Shown one piece after another: positions 8,800-17,068 of a DNA stretch of 64,000 nucleotides. The notes under the pieces were generated by a model. It saw only the letters and a list, made by a program, of their open reading frames with translations. It ran no database searches and was not told the origin of the DNA. The position numbers were made by a program, and so were the translations under genes. Each line of letters begins with the position of its first letter. Position 1 is the first letter of the stretch. The stretch lies in assembly GCF_016765615.1 (NCBI RefSeq), contig NZ_JAESWA010000029.1, forward strand, positions 1 to 64,000. Reading direction: 5' to 3'. This DNA is from Clostridium paridis (GTDB taxonomy: Bacteria > Bacillota > Clostridia > Clostridiales > Clostridiaceae).

Positions 8800-8864
8800 A
8801 ATAAGACCATATTACTATTGAATAATTATGTTAATATAACATAAAATAGTAGCATGGTCTTATT
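8800..8864. repeat. Imperfect 20-bp inverted repeat at the left side of the Tn554-like module
   Basis: AATAAGACCATATTACTATT and AATAGTAGCATGGTCTTATT are inverted copies (18 of 20 positions pair) around a 25-nt AT-rich loop, just before the first recombinase gene. No T run follows, so it is not an evident terminator. It may be a recombinase-binding site, the element end, or a leader hairpin. Confidence 0.5.
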
Positions 8865-8898
8865 AGATATGTAAAGAATGTATGGGGGTACTTACGAA

Positions 8899-9990
8899 GT
8901 GGAATTACACACGATAAGATATAAAGATAAAGATATTGTTGTCTTACTTGATGATAATATGAGAATAGTTAAGCCTGTATATGATTACTTAAAACACCTT
9001 AGACAAAAAGATAGAGCATTTAATACAGAAAAGGCTAATTGTAATGATTTAAAGCTGTATTGGGGATTCTTGGATAGAGAGCATTATCAATACAATGAAG
9101 TAACACCTAATATTATAGGAGAGTTTATAGAATATCTTAGAGAACCTAACGCTACAAATAACGTAGTTAGTGTTTATGCAGAGAGTAAGCGTACAGGAAA
9201 AACGATAAATAGAATACTTAGTACAGTTTATAACTTTTATAAGTATTGTGGAATGGTTAGAGAGATAAATAATCCTATTATAATGGAAGAAATAGATAGA
9301 CCATTTGATATGTTTAAAAGCCTTTTGCATCATGCAAGAACTAATAATAAAACTAAGCAATCAATATTCAAAGTTAAAGAAAGTAAAACTATTTTTAAAT
9401 TAGTATCAGATAGTGATGCTGAAACATTTTTAGATGCTTTGTCTACTTGGAGAGATAAACTTATATTCAAGATAATGTACCTTACAGGTGCGAGAATAGG
9501 TGAAGTATTAGAACTTCAAATTGAGGATATACCATATCCCGATACTTCAAAAGAAATTGGAATGTTAGAAAATATAAAGTCTAAAGGAAAAACAAGACAC
9601 TTATATGTTCCTATGGACTTACTTGAAGAAATAGATAATTTCATAATGACAGAAAGAAATAATATTGATACAGAGCATAGTTATATCTTTGTATCACAAC
9701 AGAAGCAAAATTTAGGTAAGCCTTTAACTTATAGAGCAATGTACGAAGTGTTTAATACAGTTAAAAAGAAAACTGGTATAGAGTTAAATTTCCACGATTT
9801 AAGGCATACTTATGCAACTACTTTAGTCCAAAGTGGTATGGATATTAGTGTTGTTAAGATAATCTTAGGACACGAACATATTACCACCACACAACAATAT
9901 ACTCATATTTCAAATCAATATCTTGAAGATAATCTAAGTAGATATTGGAATAAGAGTTCATTAATTGGAGGTGGAGCGAATGGCAAGTAA
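8899..9990 (+). CDS. Tn554-like TnpA tyrosine recombinase
   Basis: 363 aa from GTG 8899. An N-terminal SAM-like core-binding domain (about 30-120) is followed by a catalytic domain with R in GARIGEVLELQ, HDLRHTYATTL (H-x-x-R), GHEHITTTQQY and the nucleophile Tyr in QQYTH. This is a phage-integrase/XerD-type enzyme close in length to Tn554 TnpA. GTG 8899 has GGGGG 10 nt upstream; an ATG at 8878 in the same frame lacks a good site. Its 3' end overlaps the next recombinase, typical of co-translated Tn554 genes. Confidence 0.85.
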   Translation: MELHTIRYKDKDIVVLLDDNMRIVKPVYDYLKHLRQKDRAFNTEKANCNDLKLYWGFLDREHYQYNEVTPNIIGEFIEYLREPNATNNVVSVYAESKRTGKTINRILSTVYNFYKYCGMVREINNPIIMEEIDRPFDMFKSLLHHARTNNKTKQSIFKVKESKTIFKLVSDSDAETFLDALSTWRDKLIFKIMYLTGARIGEVLELQIEDIPYPDTSKEIGMLENIKSKGKTRHLYVPMDLLEEIDNFIMTERNNIDTEHSYIFVSQQKQNLGKPLTYRAMYEVFNTVKKKTGIELNFHDLRHTYATTLVQSGMDISVVKIILGHEHITTTQQYTHISNQYLEDNLSRYWNKSSLIGGGANGK

Positions 9991-11422
9991 AATGCCTAAT
10001 GGTGATAAGTGGGAATTAATAGATAATGATAATAATTCACAACATTATGGTAGAAAGTTTAAGTTTGATTTTTCTTATATCAAAAGCGATAATATTAAAA
10101 ATGTAGTTAAAGCCTATATTTGGAGAAATTTTAAAGAAGAAAATAAAACATTAAATTGGCTATTTTTGGAATGTGTTGCAAACTTCAAAAGAGTAAATAC
10201 CTTTTTAGAATTGAATCATATATCAAACTTGAATCAGTTAACTAATAAAGAAATAGATAACTTATTGTCGTACTTAAATACATTAGTAAATCCTAAGAAT
10301 AATAAGCCATATTCAATATCAATGAAAAGAAACTACATAAAAACGATAAAAAATATTATTCGTTGGGGACAATTATATATGCCTAATGAAGTGCCTAAAA
10401 TAGAAATTTTTACAGGTAATGAATATATAGGGGTTAATAAAAAACTTAAAATAGATTTTATCCCCGATGAAGTTTTGGAACAGATAAATAATGCCTTAAA
10501 GAATGAAGAAAATCCATATGTTAAATATGGAATAATCATTCTACAAAGTACAGGAATGAGAATTGGAGATATGCTTAAATTAACTACCGATAGTGTTAAG
10601 CCACATTTAATTAATGGATATACATTAACTTGGTATGACCATAAAAATCGTAAGGAACGTCAACCAATGCCTATTCCTAATGAATGTGCTATCGTAGTCG
10701 AAAAGTTGTTAAAGCTTACAAAAGAATTTAGAGAACAGGCTGATGAAAGTATTAAAGATTATTTATTCATTCATAAGTCTTCCAGAGGTAAAGATGCAAA
10801 TATTCTAAAAATAGTACTTCAAGATACTTATAGAAAATGGTTAGGTCAGTTTATCAAAAAGAATGATATTAAAGGTATTGATGGTGAATTATACAACTTA
10901 AAATCGCATCAATTTAGAAGAACATTAGCTACTGATATGTTATCAAAAGGAACAGATTTAAAGGTCATACAAGAAGTTTTAGGACATTCTTCTCCATCTG
11001 TTACTAAACGACATTATGCTGAGGTTAAAGATAAGGAAAGAGCCGAACTATTTAATAACATAGGTATTATAGGAAATATTAGCAAGATTGATGAAACAGT
11101 TATAATAGACAAACAAGAGTTAATTTGGTTTAAGAAAAACAAGGATAAAGGAGCAAAAATGGAAGACGGTTATTGCACAAAACCTTGTACTGATGGAAAG
11201 ATTTGCGACAGATTACTAAAAAGGCAAAAATGCTATACTTGTAGTAGATATATCACTACTCCAGAGTATTTACAGACTCATAAGAATCATTTAGCAGAGT
11301 TAGAAAAACAATTAGAAGGAAATATCTATGGCGACCATTATGCTGAGCATTTCCTCCCTACTATTAAAATCCTAAAAGAGATTGTAATGAGATTGGAGGA
11401 AATACAAGATGGCAATAACTAA
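9980..11422 (+). CDS. Tn554-like TnpB tyrosine recombinase with C-terminal Cys cluster
   Basis: 480 aa; ATG 9980 is preceded by GGAGG at 8 nt, better than upstream TTG 9965. A core-binding region (about 45-135) is followed by a catalytic domain: TGMRIGDMLKLTTD (Arg), HQFRRTLATDML (H-x-x-R), GHSSPSVTKRHYAEV (H and Tyr nucleophile). After residue 380 comes a Cys-rich tail (CTKPCTDGKICDR, CYTC) that probably binds zinc. It is shorter than the 630-aa TnpB of Tn554 but has the same layout. Overlaps tnpA by 11 nt and the next gene by 14 nt. Confidence 0.82.
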   Translation: MASKMPNGDKWELIDNDNNSQHYGRKFKFDFSYIKSDNIKNVVKAYIWRNFKEENKTLNWLFLECVANFKRVNTFLELNHISNLNQLTNKEIDNLLSYLNTLVNPKNNKPYSISMKRNYIKTIKNIIRWGQLYMPNEVPKIEIFTGNEYIGVNKKLKIDFIPDEVLEQINNALKNEENPYVKYGIIILQSTGMRIGDMLKLTTDSVKPHLINGYTLTWYDHKNRKERQPMPIPNECAIVVEKLLKLTKEFREQADESIKDYLFIHKSSRGKDANILKIVLQDTYRKWLGQFIKKNDIKGIDGELYNLKSHQFRRTLATDMLSKGTDLKVIQEVLGHSSPSVTKRHYAEVKDKERAELFNNIGIIGNISKIDETVIIDKQELIWFKKNKDKGAKMEDGYCTKPCTDGKICDRLLKRQKCYTCSRYITTPEYLQTHKNHLAELEKQLEGNIYGDHYAEHFLPTIKILKEIVMRLEEIQDGNN

Positions 11423-12935
11423 AATTAATTTACAACCAATAACTACTAAAAGTGATTATAGCCATATAATTATTGGAAATTCTAAATTTACTGATGATGT
11501 ATGGGATTTATCACCGTTTATAATTGATAAGACTTTAAAAAGAAATCAAAAAATAATTGATTTTCGTTTTATAAAAGATAAAGAAATGCAACAATTAGTA
11601 AAACTTTATAGTTATTATAGATTAGGAAAAGTTAAACCTCAAAGTTTATGTTCGGAAATAAGAAGTTCATTACCAAATGCAATTGAATATTTTAATTTAA
11701 ATAATATTAATAGTTTTAATGAAATAAATAAAGAAGTATTTCTTAATTATGCTTTATGGCTTAAAGAAGATAAAAAAATATCACTAAGAACTGGATATAT
11801 TTATTGTAAAGCAGTTGAAGAAATTATTAAGATAGGTCAAATTAAAGGTTGGAATGTGCCTAAAAATAATATATTTGTAGACTTTACTTCTTTAGATTTA
11901 TGGGATACTAAAAAGGTTATAAAGGAAAATAAAACTAAACCTATTCCCGAAGATATATTTGATAAAATACTTCAATGTGCATTAAAGGAAAACAATATTC
12001 TAACTAAAGTAGGAATAATAATTCAGAGCCAAACAGGACTTAGAATTAATGAGGTATTATCTATACGACAAGGATGTGTTCACACAACAAGAGATGGTTA
12101 TGATTATATGGAAGTTACTCTTGGTAAAACTGAGAAAGGCGAGCATATAATTCATAAAGTCTTTATTAATAAATTAGTTAAAAATTCAGTTGCAGAACTT
12201 GAAGAATATACTAAAGATTTAAGAAAAGAAAGTGGATTAAAGGAATTATTTGTAATTAGAAATCGTGGAATAAGAGTTTTAAATTCTTCTAAATGGGGGG
12301 AAAATAGACTTACTACATTCATTAGAACTTGGGATATAAGAGATAACAAGGGAAATCTATATCCATTAAAATCTCATCAATTTAGAGCAACATTTGTTAG
12401 GGAACTTATTAAGAAAAAAGTTCCGATAGCACATATTATGAGACAGTTTTCTCATGTATCTATTGAAATGACTTCACACTATCTTACCTTAAGGGAGGAA
12501 GAAGTCAAAGAAATATATTCAGATATGATATTTGGCAAAGATTCTAAAATCTCTGGACTTAGAGCAAAGGAAATCAAGTCTAAGCTCAATGAACAATTTC
12601 GTGGTAAAACAGAACAAGAAGTTGATGATATAGTGTCTAATCTATCTAAATCTATGAGTTTTAATCCTTTGCCGACAGGTGTATGCCTATATGATTTTAG
12701 AAGGGGCAACTGTTCAGATGGTGATGGTTGCTTCTTTTATAACTGTCCCAACTATGTTACCGAAGTTAAGTTCTATCCTGTTTTAAAGCAAGAATTAGAC
12801 ATTATGGAAAAAGAAATGGTAAGGTTTAAAAAGTTAGGTCAACAAAGGTCTTGGGAAAGGCAATATGTTAAATATAAGTATTTAAAACCATTAGTAGATA
12901 GTTTGGAGGAGCAACTGAATGAAGAAAAGAAATAG
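11409..12935 (+). CDS. Second TnpB-like tyrosine recombinase with Cys cluster
   Basis: 508 aa, ATG with GGAGG at 9-nt spacing. Its catalytic domain has TGLRINEVLSIRQG (Arg), SHQFRATFVRELI (H-x-x-R), FSHVSIEMTSHYL (Tyr nucleophile in SHY). The C-terminal tail has CLYDFRRGNC, CFFYNC, another probable zinc-binding knuckle. It is a diverged paralogue of the preceding recombinase rather than a duplicate. Three recombinases in overlapping series recall both Tn554 and recombinase-in-trio elements. Overlaps the following gene by 17 nt. Confidence 0.8.
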   Translation: MAITKINLQPITTKSDYSHIIIGNSKFTDDVWDLSPFIIDKTLKRNQKIIDFRFIKDKEMQQLVKLYSYYRLGKVKPQSLCSEIRSSLPNAIEYFNLNNINSFNEINKEVFLNYALWLKEDKKISLRTGYIYCKAVEEIIKIGQIKGWNVPKNNIFVDFTSLDLWDTKKVIKENKTKPIPEDIFDKILQCALKENNILTKVGIIIQSQTGLRINEVLSIRQGCVHTTRDGYDYMEVTLGKTEKGEHIIHKVFINKLVKNSVAELEEYTKDLRKESGLKELFVIRNRGIRVLNSSKWGENRLTTFIRTWDIRDNKGNLYPLKSHQFRATFVRELIKKKVPIAHIMRQFSHVSIEMTSHYLTLREEEVKEIYSDMIFGKDSKISGLRAKEIKSKLNEQFRGKTEQEVDDIVSNLSKSMSFNPLPTGVCLYDFRRGNCSDGDGCFFYNCPNYVTEVKFYPVLKQELDIMEKEMVRFKKLGQQRSWERQYVKYKYLKPLVDSLEEQLNEEKK

Positions 12936-13359
12936 TAATACAGAAGGACTAAAGGAGTTCGCAGAAAAAAAGAACCAAGAAACTATCGAGAAGGTTAATA
13001 ATGCAATAGATAAATTAAAGCGTTCTAAAACTAAAAAAATCAACTTTAAAATAGTAGCTGAGGAAGCAGGAGTATCCAAGGCTACCCTATATAACAATGT
13101 TATCCTAAAAGAACGCATATTAAGCCTTAGAGCTATTGAAAAAGGTGTTCCTAATGGTAGTATAGTTACTACACCAAAAGATAAAATAAAGGCAAAAGAC
13201 GATAAGATAAAACAACTTTATGAAGAGATTAAAAAACTTAAAGATGATAAACAAAAATTAATTATTCAATTGGTTGAAATGGAAGAATTACAAGCAGAGA
13301 ATAGAAAACTAAAGGAACAACTTGAAATTCTTAGAGGAAAATTATATGAGAAATTATGA
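12919..13359 (+). CDS. TnpC-like accessory transposition protein
   Basis: 146 aa, very Lys/Glu rich. Residues about 40-75 look like a helix-turn-helix (KIVAEEAGVSKATLYNNVIL), followed by a coiled coil from about residue 85 to the end (KIKQLYEEIKKLKDDKQK, then LQAENRKLKEQL). Tn554 TnpC is a 125-aa accessory protein in the same position, and DUF6262-type proteins share this HTH plus coiled-coil plan. Good ribosome binding site GGAGGAG inside the preceding gene. Last gene of the transposition module. Confidence 0.75.
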   Translation: MKKRNSNTEGLKEFAEKKNQETIEKVNNAIDKLKRSKTKKINFKIVAEEAGVSKATLYNNVILKERILSLRAIEKGVPNGSIVTTPKDKIKAKDDKIKQLYEEIKKLKDDKQKLIIQLVEMEELQAENRKLKEQLEILRGKLYEKL

Positions 13360-13377
13360 ATTAAAATTTGTTAAATA

Positions 13378-13406
13378 TACCACATTTGTGGTAAAATTGC
13401 TATAAT
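13378..13406 (+). promoter_or_regulatory. Palindromic operator candidate with TATAAT, upstream of the cargo operon
   Basis: TACCACA-TT-TGTGGTA is a perfect 7-2-7 palindrome (13378-13393). TATAAT follows at 13401-13406, so the palindrome sits exactly where a -35 box would be. The -35 sequence itself is poor, which suggests activator-dependent or repressed transcription of the three genes that follow. Confidence 0.5.
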
Positions 13407-13428
13407 AAGGGTAAGGGGATGAGGTTTT

Positions 13429-14262
13429 ATGTCAAGTATATTTTTCTATGAGAAAGATGAAGAATTAAATATTTTTGATTTAATATATTTTAAAGATGGA
13501 AAATTAGATTTAGTAAAAATCTATAATTACCTAAATAGTAATCAAGCAAAATACGGAGATAATAGTATTTATAATAGTGAAGGATATACTGATATAAAAC
13601 TTAATGATAATAAGAATGAATTGAGTTGTACTTATATTTTTGAAAATAGCTTAGGATATTTTACTGAAATATCATATGATTCTGACACGGAGGCAGTAAA
13701 AGAAAATAGACGATGTCATAAATATTTTGCTCAATCTAGATTAATTATTACAAATGAGCCAAAAATAATAGTAAAGGCTAGTTATTCAAATGAAGAAAGT
13801 ACAAAAACTAAGATATTAAATTTCTTTGAAGATATTGGAATAAAGTATACTCCAATAAAATTTGACAATCAGATGTTTCAATTTATTAGAAATAATTTTG
13901 TATGGAAAAAAATTAAGATACAAAGAATAGATAAAATAGGAGATAGTACAAAAAATTTATCTTATGAAATAGATCCAGCTTCAGAAATGGAGTCACAAGT
14001 AGATACAATATATAGTGAGTGTGGAGTATTTGAGCACATAGCATTTTTAATTGAATATGAAGATGATTTAAAAACAGTAAAACTATATAAAAATGGACAT
14101 AGAATTGTATTAGAAGATGGTCAATTTAGGTCGAAGAAAAGTATGGAGAAATTTTGTATACACTTATACGATATTTTAATGAATATTAAATCAGGAAAAT
14201 ATGAGAATTCAAGGTCTCTGTACGAGAAAGGAAGTGAAATAGATGGATGTTCAAATTTATGA
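13429..14262 (+). CDS. Unknown cargo protein 1 of the Tn554-like island
   Basis: 277 aa, unrecognised. ATG preceded by AAGGGGATGAGG. No signal peptide or membrane segment. The sequence is Asp/Asn/Lys/Ile-rich with predicted beta-strand character in the N-terminal half (ELSCTYIFENSLGYFTEI) and helical stretches near 125-160 and 235-265 (SMEKFCIHLYDILMNIKSG). Two Cys occur near the middle and the C-terminus ends DGCSNL. It overlaps the next gene by 20 nt, so the two are translationally coupled. Own palindrome-bearing promoter upstream. Confidence 0.75.
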   Translation: MSSIFFYEKDEELNIFDLIYFKDGKLDLVKIYNYLNSNQAKYGDNSIYNSEGYTDIKLNDNKNELSCTYIFENSLGYFTEISYDSDTEAVKENRRCHKYFAQSRLIITNEPKIIVKASYSNEESTKTKILNFFEDIGIKYTPIKFDNQMFQFIRNNFVWKKIKIQRIDKIGDSTKNLSYEIDPASEMESQVDTIYSECGVFEHIAFLIEYEDDLKTVKLYKNGHRIVLEDGQFRSKKSMEKFCIHLYDILMNIKSGKYENSRSLYEKGSEIDGCSNL

Positions 14263-14881
14263 GAATAAAGCAAATATTGACTTCACTGACCTCAATAGTA
14301 AGTTGCTAGATTATGATTATTATAGTGTAAAAAAAGAGGAGATAGGGATTTTTCATATAAATAAGTTGGAAGATTGTATATATCATATTGTATTTTATAT
14401 AAATGACGAATATCATACAGGGTCAAAATTTATTGGTAACGTGAATAGTATGCCTGTAAATATATATGTAAATACATTTTTGTCTTTGAATAGTAATAAG
14501 TTATTTATAGAAAACATTCATGCAAACTACAATAAACTTATTATTGAATTTATTAATAAGTTAGTAGGATTGGAATTTATTAAATTAGAATTTGGTACTC
14601 ACTTTTATAAGACAATTGTTCAAAGACTATCAAAAAGTGTAATACAACTAGATTATATAAATGATAGTGATGCTATAGAAACTGTAGAAAATAAACTAGA
14701 TGCAATAGATATTTTGAATATGAACACTAATAAAATTCAATTTGTGACTTTTATACCAAATTTAAATGAATATGATAAGGTGTTAGTTTCTATAAAAAAT
14801 AATGGTGTAATAAGTACAACTGTTACAATACCCAATAAACTTATAAAGCTTTTAAATATTGTGGTGGAATATATTGAATAG
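14243..14881 (+). CDS. Unknown cargo protein 2 of the Tn554-like island
   Basis: 212 aa, unrecognised. ATG 14243 lies inside the end of the preceding gene with GAAAGGAAG upstream. Soluble, AT-rich codons, mixed alpha/beta; no Walker, HNH, PLD or other catalytic motif that I can see. It ends with hydrophobic VTIPNKLIKLLNIVVEYIE, overlapping the start of the third gene. Function unknown; probably works with its two neighbours. Confidence 0.72.
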   Translation: MDVQIYENKANIDFTDLNSKLLDYDYYSVKKEEIGIFHINKLEDCIYHIVFYINDEYHTGSKFIGNVNSMPVNIYVNTFLSLNSNKLFIENIHANYNKLIIEFINKLVGLEFIKLEFGTHFYKTIVQRLSKSVIQLDYINDSDAIETVENKLDAIDILNMNTNKIQFVTFIPNLNEYDKVLVSIKNNGVISTTVTIPNKLIKLLNIVVEYIE

Positions 14882-15554
14882 AAAGAGACAAGTATCTTTT
14901 ATTTTATCTACAATAATTCCTATAATTGCAGCAGTGGTAAGTGCTAAATTAGGAAGCGTGGCTGGAGTTTGGGAAGTAATTCTTTATATAACATTATTTG
15001 CATTAGTTTCTTTTGTAACGTTTATGAGCCAATTCTATGAAAATGAAATTAGTAATATTTCTACGAACTTATTAGACAAAGATAAAACAATAACAGAAAG
15101 AGAAAAAGAGTTACAATACACTAAAGAAAGAATTTCAGAATTACTAACTATAAGGAATGATAACTCACCTTATAAGATTAGTTATTATACTAGGGATTTA
15201 AGTCTAAAAGTCCTACAAATTAATAGAAAATATAAGATAGAAATTTTAGTGAATTCTATTGCAGAGCAATATAGAGAAAATATAATCACAATACATATGA
15301 AAAATAATATAGAAATATCTCAAGACATTATAAATAGTAGTTCATATGAAGTAGTTAGTCCAAGCCCAATTATAATAGAAGAACAACAAAAATATACATT
15401 TAAAATTAAAGATTCTGAAAAGAGATTTTCTCAAACAAAATGTATATTCTATGTTAAATTTAAAAGTATTGAAAAAACAAGCATGTATGTAGAAGTGTCA
15501 TATATCAAATCACATTTGATTTCTAAATGCGAAGAGATAAATTTAGTTGAATAG
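14874..15554 (+). CDS. Unknown cargo protein 3: two-TM membrane protein with coiled coil
   Basis: 226 aa from TTG 14874 (GGTGG 6 nt upstream; an earlier in-frame TTG at 14859 has no such site). Two hydrophobic helices (about 6-27 and 33-52) are followed by a coiled coil (KDKTITEREKELQYTKERI) and a C-terminal beta-rich cytosolic domain. A two-TM protein ending an operon of unknown soluble proteins on a mobile element recalls membrane effectors of anti-phage modules, but this is context only. Confidence 0.7.
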   Translation: MNRKRQVSFILSTIIPIIAAVVSAKLGSVAGVWEVILYITLFALVSFVTFMSQFYENEISNISTNLLDKDKTITEREKELQYTKERISELLTIRNDNSPYKISYYTRDLSLKVLQINRKYKIEILVNSIAEQYRENIITIHMKNNIEISQDIINSSSYEVVSPSPIIIEEQQKYTFKIKDSEKRFSQTKCIFYVKFKSIEKTSMYVEVSYIKSHLISKCEEINLVE

Positions 15555-15695
15555 TTTCTCTTGTAAATTTAAGGAAATAAGAATGTAGGATATTAAGATT
15601 GTGCATCTAGATGTATTAAAATGTTTAAGATTTTTTGGGTATACATTTTAGATGATACTTAAAGAAGGATATAATATAGAAATTAGATATATAAG

Positions 15696-15724
15696 GACTT
15701 TCAATTAAGAAGGTCTTTTTTATA
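15696..15724 (+). terminator. Terminator downstream of the cargo operon
   Basis: Hairpin AAGGACTTTC / GAAGGTCTTT (with G-U pairs) followed by TTTT, about 140 nt after the last cargo gene. Confidence 0.6.
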
Positions 15725-15756
15725 TGCTTAAATTTAATATTATGGGGTGAAAAATA

Positions 15757-15903
15757 ATGAAGAAAGAATTGTTGAAAAATAAACTAAAAGAAATTTTAGA
15801 AGAATTAATTGAGGTTCTATCAGAGGATAGAGTTTCTGAAACTAAAAAGAATTTTGTGTGTGGAGAACTTGCTGTATTAACAGAATTAATAAAAGAGGAT
15901 TAA
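15757..15903 (+). CDS. Small helical protein of unknown function
   Basis: 48 aa (MKKELLKNKLKEILEELIEV at the N-terminus, ending LTELIKED). ATG preceded by GGGGTGA at suitable spacing. Highly charged and almost wholly helical, with one Cys. No family recognised. It lies between the cargo operon terminator and a convergent gene. It may be host DNA or part of the island. Confidence 0.6.
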   Translation: MKKELLKNKLKEILEELIEVLSEDRVSETKKNFVCGELAVLTELIKED

Positions 15904-15925
15904 ATAAATCCTCTTTATATAAGAC

Positions 15926-16576
15926 TTAATAGTGATACCTAATTGTAAATATAGGGTCTTGATGAATTTCAAAGCTTACTATTTGTTTTCCAACTAAGGC
16001 TATAGGAGCAATTTGTTCGTTAGCCACAGATTGTCCATTAAAATCTTTAGCATCAGTTATAACAGGGTCTATTGCTGAACCGATTGGAGAAACTAATGTG
16101 ACTTGAAGTTTACTACCATTAATCATTCCTAATCCGTCAAAAGGCAACAAAACCTTAAAATCAAAAATATTTTGTTCAACAGGATATAACCTATACTTAT
16201 ATGAAATAACATAACGGCAATCATTGTTCTCTAAGGGTTCAATTGTTGTCACATGCATTGAAGTTAATAACAGAGCTTGTTCAATATCTTCTAAAGTTCC
16301 TTCCATGTTATTGGAATCAACATTAGTAAAAAAGTCTGACAATCCCTCTCTTAACTTACTTTTAAGCATAGGGTATATTGGAGTTTTGCCATCTTTAATT
16401 AGATTGAGAGCTTTTGGTGGGATGTCTTCAACGTGAGGTATAGCCCATTCAAGTTCTGGAGGAATTTGAGAATCAGTTTGAAGAAGAATTGTTACATGAG
16501 CAATATCATATGGAAGCCCATGTCTTGAAGTACCATGAATTACAGCATTAAGGTCTTGTAATAACACATTTGGCAT
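15926..16576 (-). CDS. Protein of unknown function, 216 aa
   Basis: 216 aa from ATG 16576, chosen because TAGGAG lies 8 nt upstream; the ATG three codons earlier overlaps the ribosome binding site. Starts MPNVLLQDLNAVIHGTSRHG. Soluble, with more regular codon use than the neighbouring cargo genes. A central helical part is followed by beta-rich C-terminal half (DFKVLLPFDGLGMINGSKLQ). No motif recognised. It lies alone between the 48-aa gene (convergent) and the toxin-antitoxin pair (divergent). Confidence 0.75.
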   Translation of the reverse strand: MPNVLLQDLNAVIHGTSRHGLPYDIAHVTILLQTDSQIPPELEWAIPHVEDIPPKALNLIKDGKTPIYPMLKSKLREGLSDFFTNVDSNNMEGTLEDIEQALLLTSMHVTTIEPLENNDCRYVISYKYRLYPVEQNIFDFKVLLPFDGLGMINGSKLQVTLVSPIGSAIDPVITDAKDFNGQSVANEQIAPIALVGKQIVSFEIHQDPIFTIRYHY

Positions 16577-16847
16577 GAATATCATCTCCTATTTAAATTA
16601 TACTATAATTTTACATCTGTGGAGAATATTATGTCAAATAAATGGACAGAAATATAATATAAAACTAGTCTATTTATACATATATTTTTCATAAGATATA
16701 TCGTGAACTTTTTTTGTATTGTTTGATGAAATAAAGATGGGCAACTATATTATTATAGACATTTTCTTGAAAAAAATACATCAATTTAATAAAAATCGTT
16801 CGACAAATTAATGCTTGTCCTTGAAAAGGTCACGTAGGAGTGGTAAC

Positions 16848-17066
16848 ATGATTATAAAGAAATGGAACTATAGTTCTAAAAATGTGAGATGGCGTAAGCT
16901 AAAAAAGGGGAGTGGTTTTGTGAGTAATTTGAGAATTCAAGAACTCCAAAAGCAATTACAAGAAAATATGAAAAAAGCTATTATGTTAGCTGAAAAAAAT
17001 ACAATTAGAAATAGTGATGGAAAAGTTGTTATATCTGTTAATGATGAATGGAGAAGGGATAATTAA
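16848..17066 (+). CDS. Probable antitoxin of a PemK/MazF-type module
   Basis: 72 aa from ATG 16848 (GTAGGAG upstream), or 48 aa from GTG 16920 (AAAGGGGAG upstream), both in the same frame. The common part RIQELQKQLQENMKKAIMLA is an amphipathic helix, and the tail GKVVISVNDEWRRDN is short and polar. Position two nt before a PemK-like toxin gene and small size are the reasons to call it the antitoxin; it matches no antitoxin family I recognise. The N-terminal extension is basic and could be a DNA-binding part. Confidence 0.6.
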   Translation: MIIKKWNYSSKNVRWRKLKKGSGFVSNLRIQELQKQLQENMKKAIMLAEKNTIRNSDGKVVISVNDEWRRDN

Positions 17067-17068
17067 TA

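Noticed and set aside
8607-8898. tRNA gene as an integration target of the island
   Set aside because: No cloverleaf or TTCGA-type loop could be found here or at the right side.
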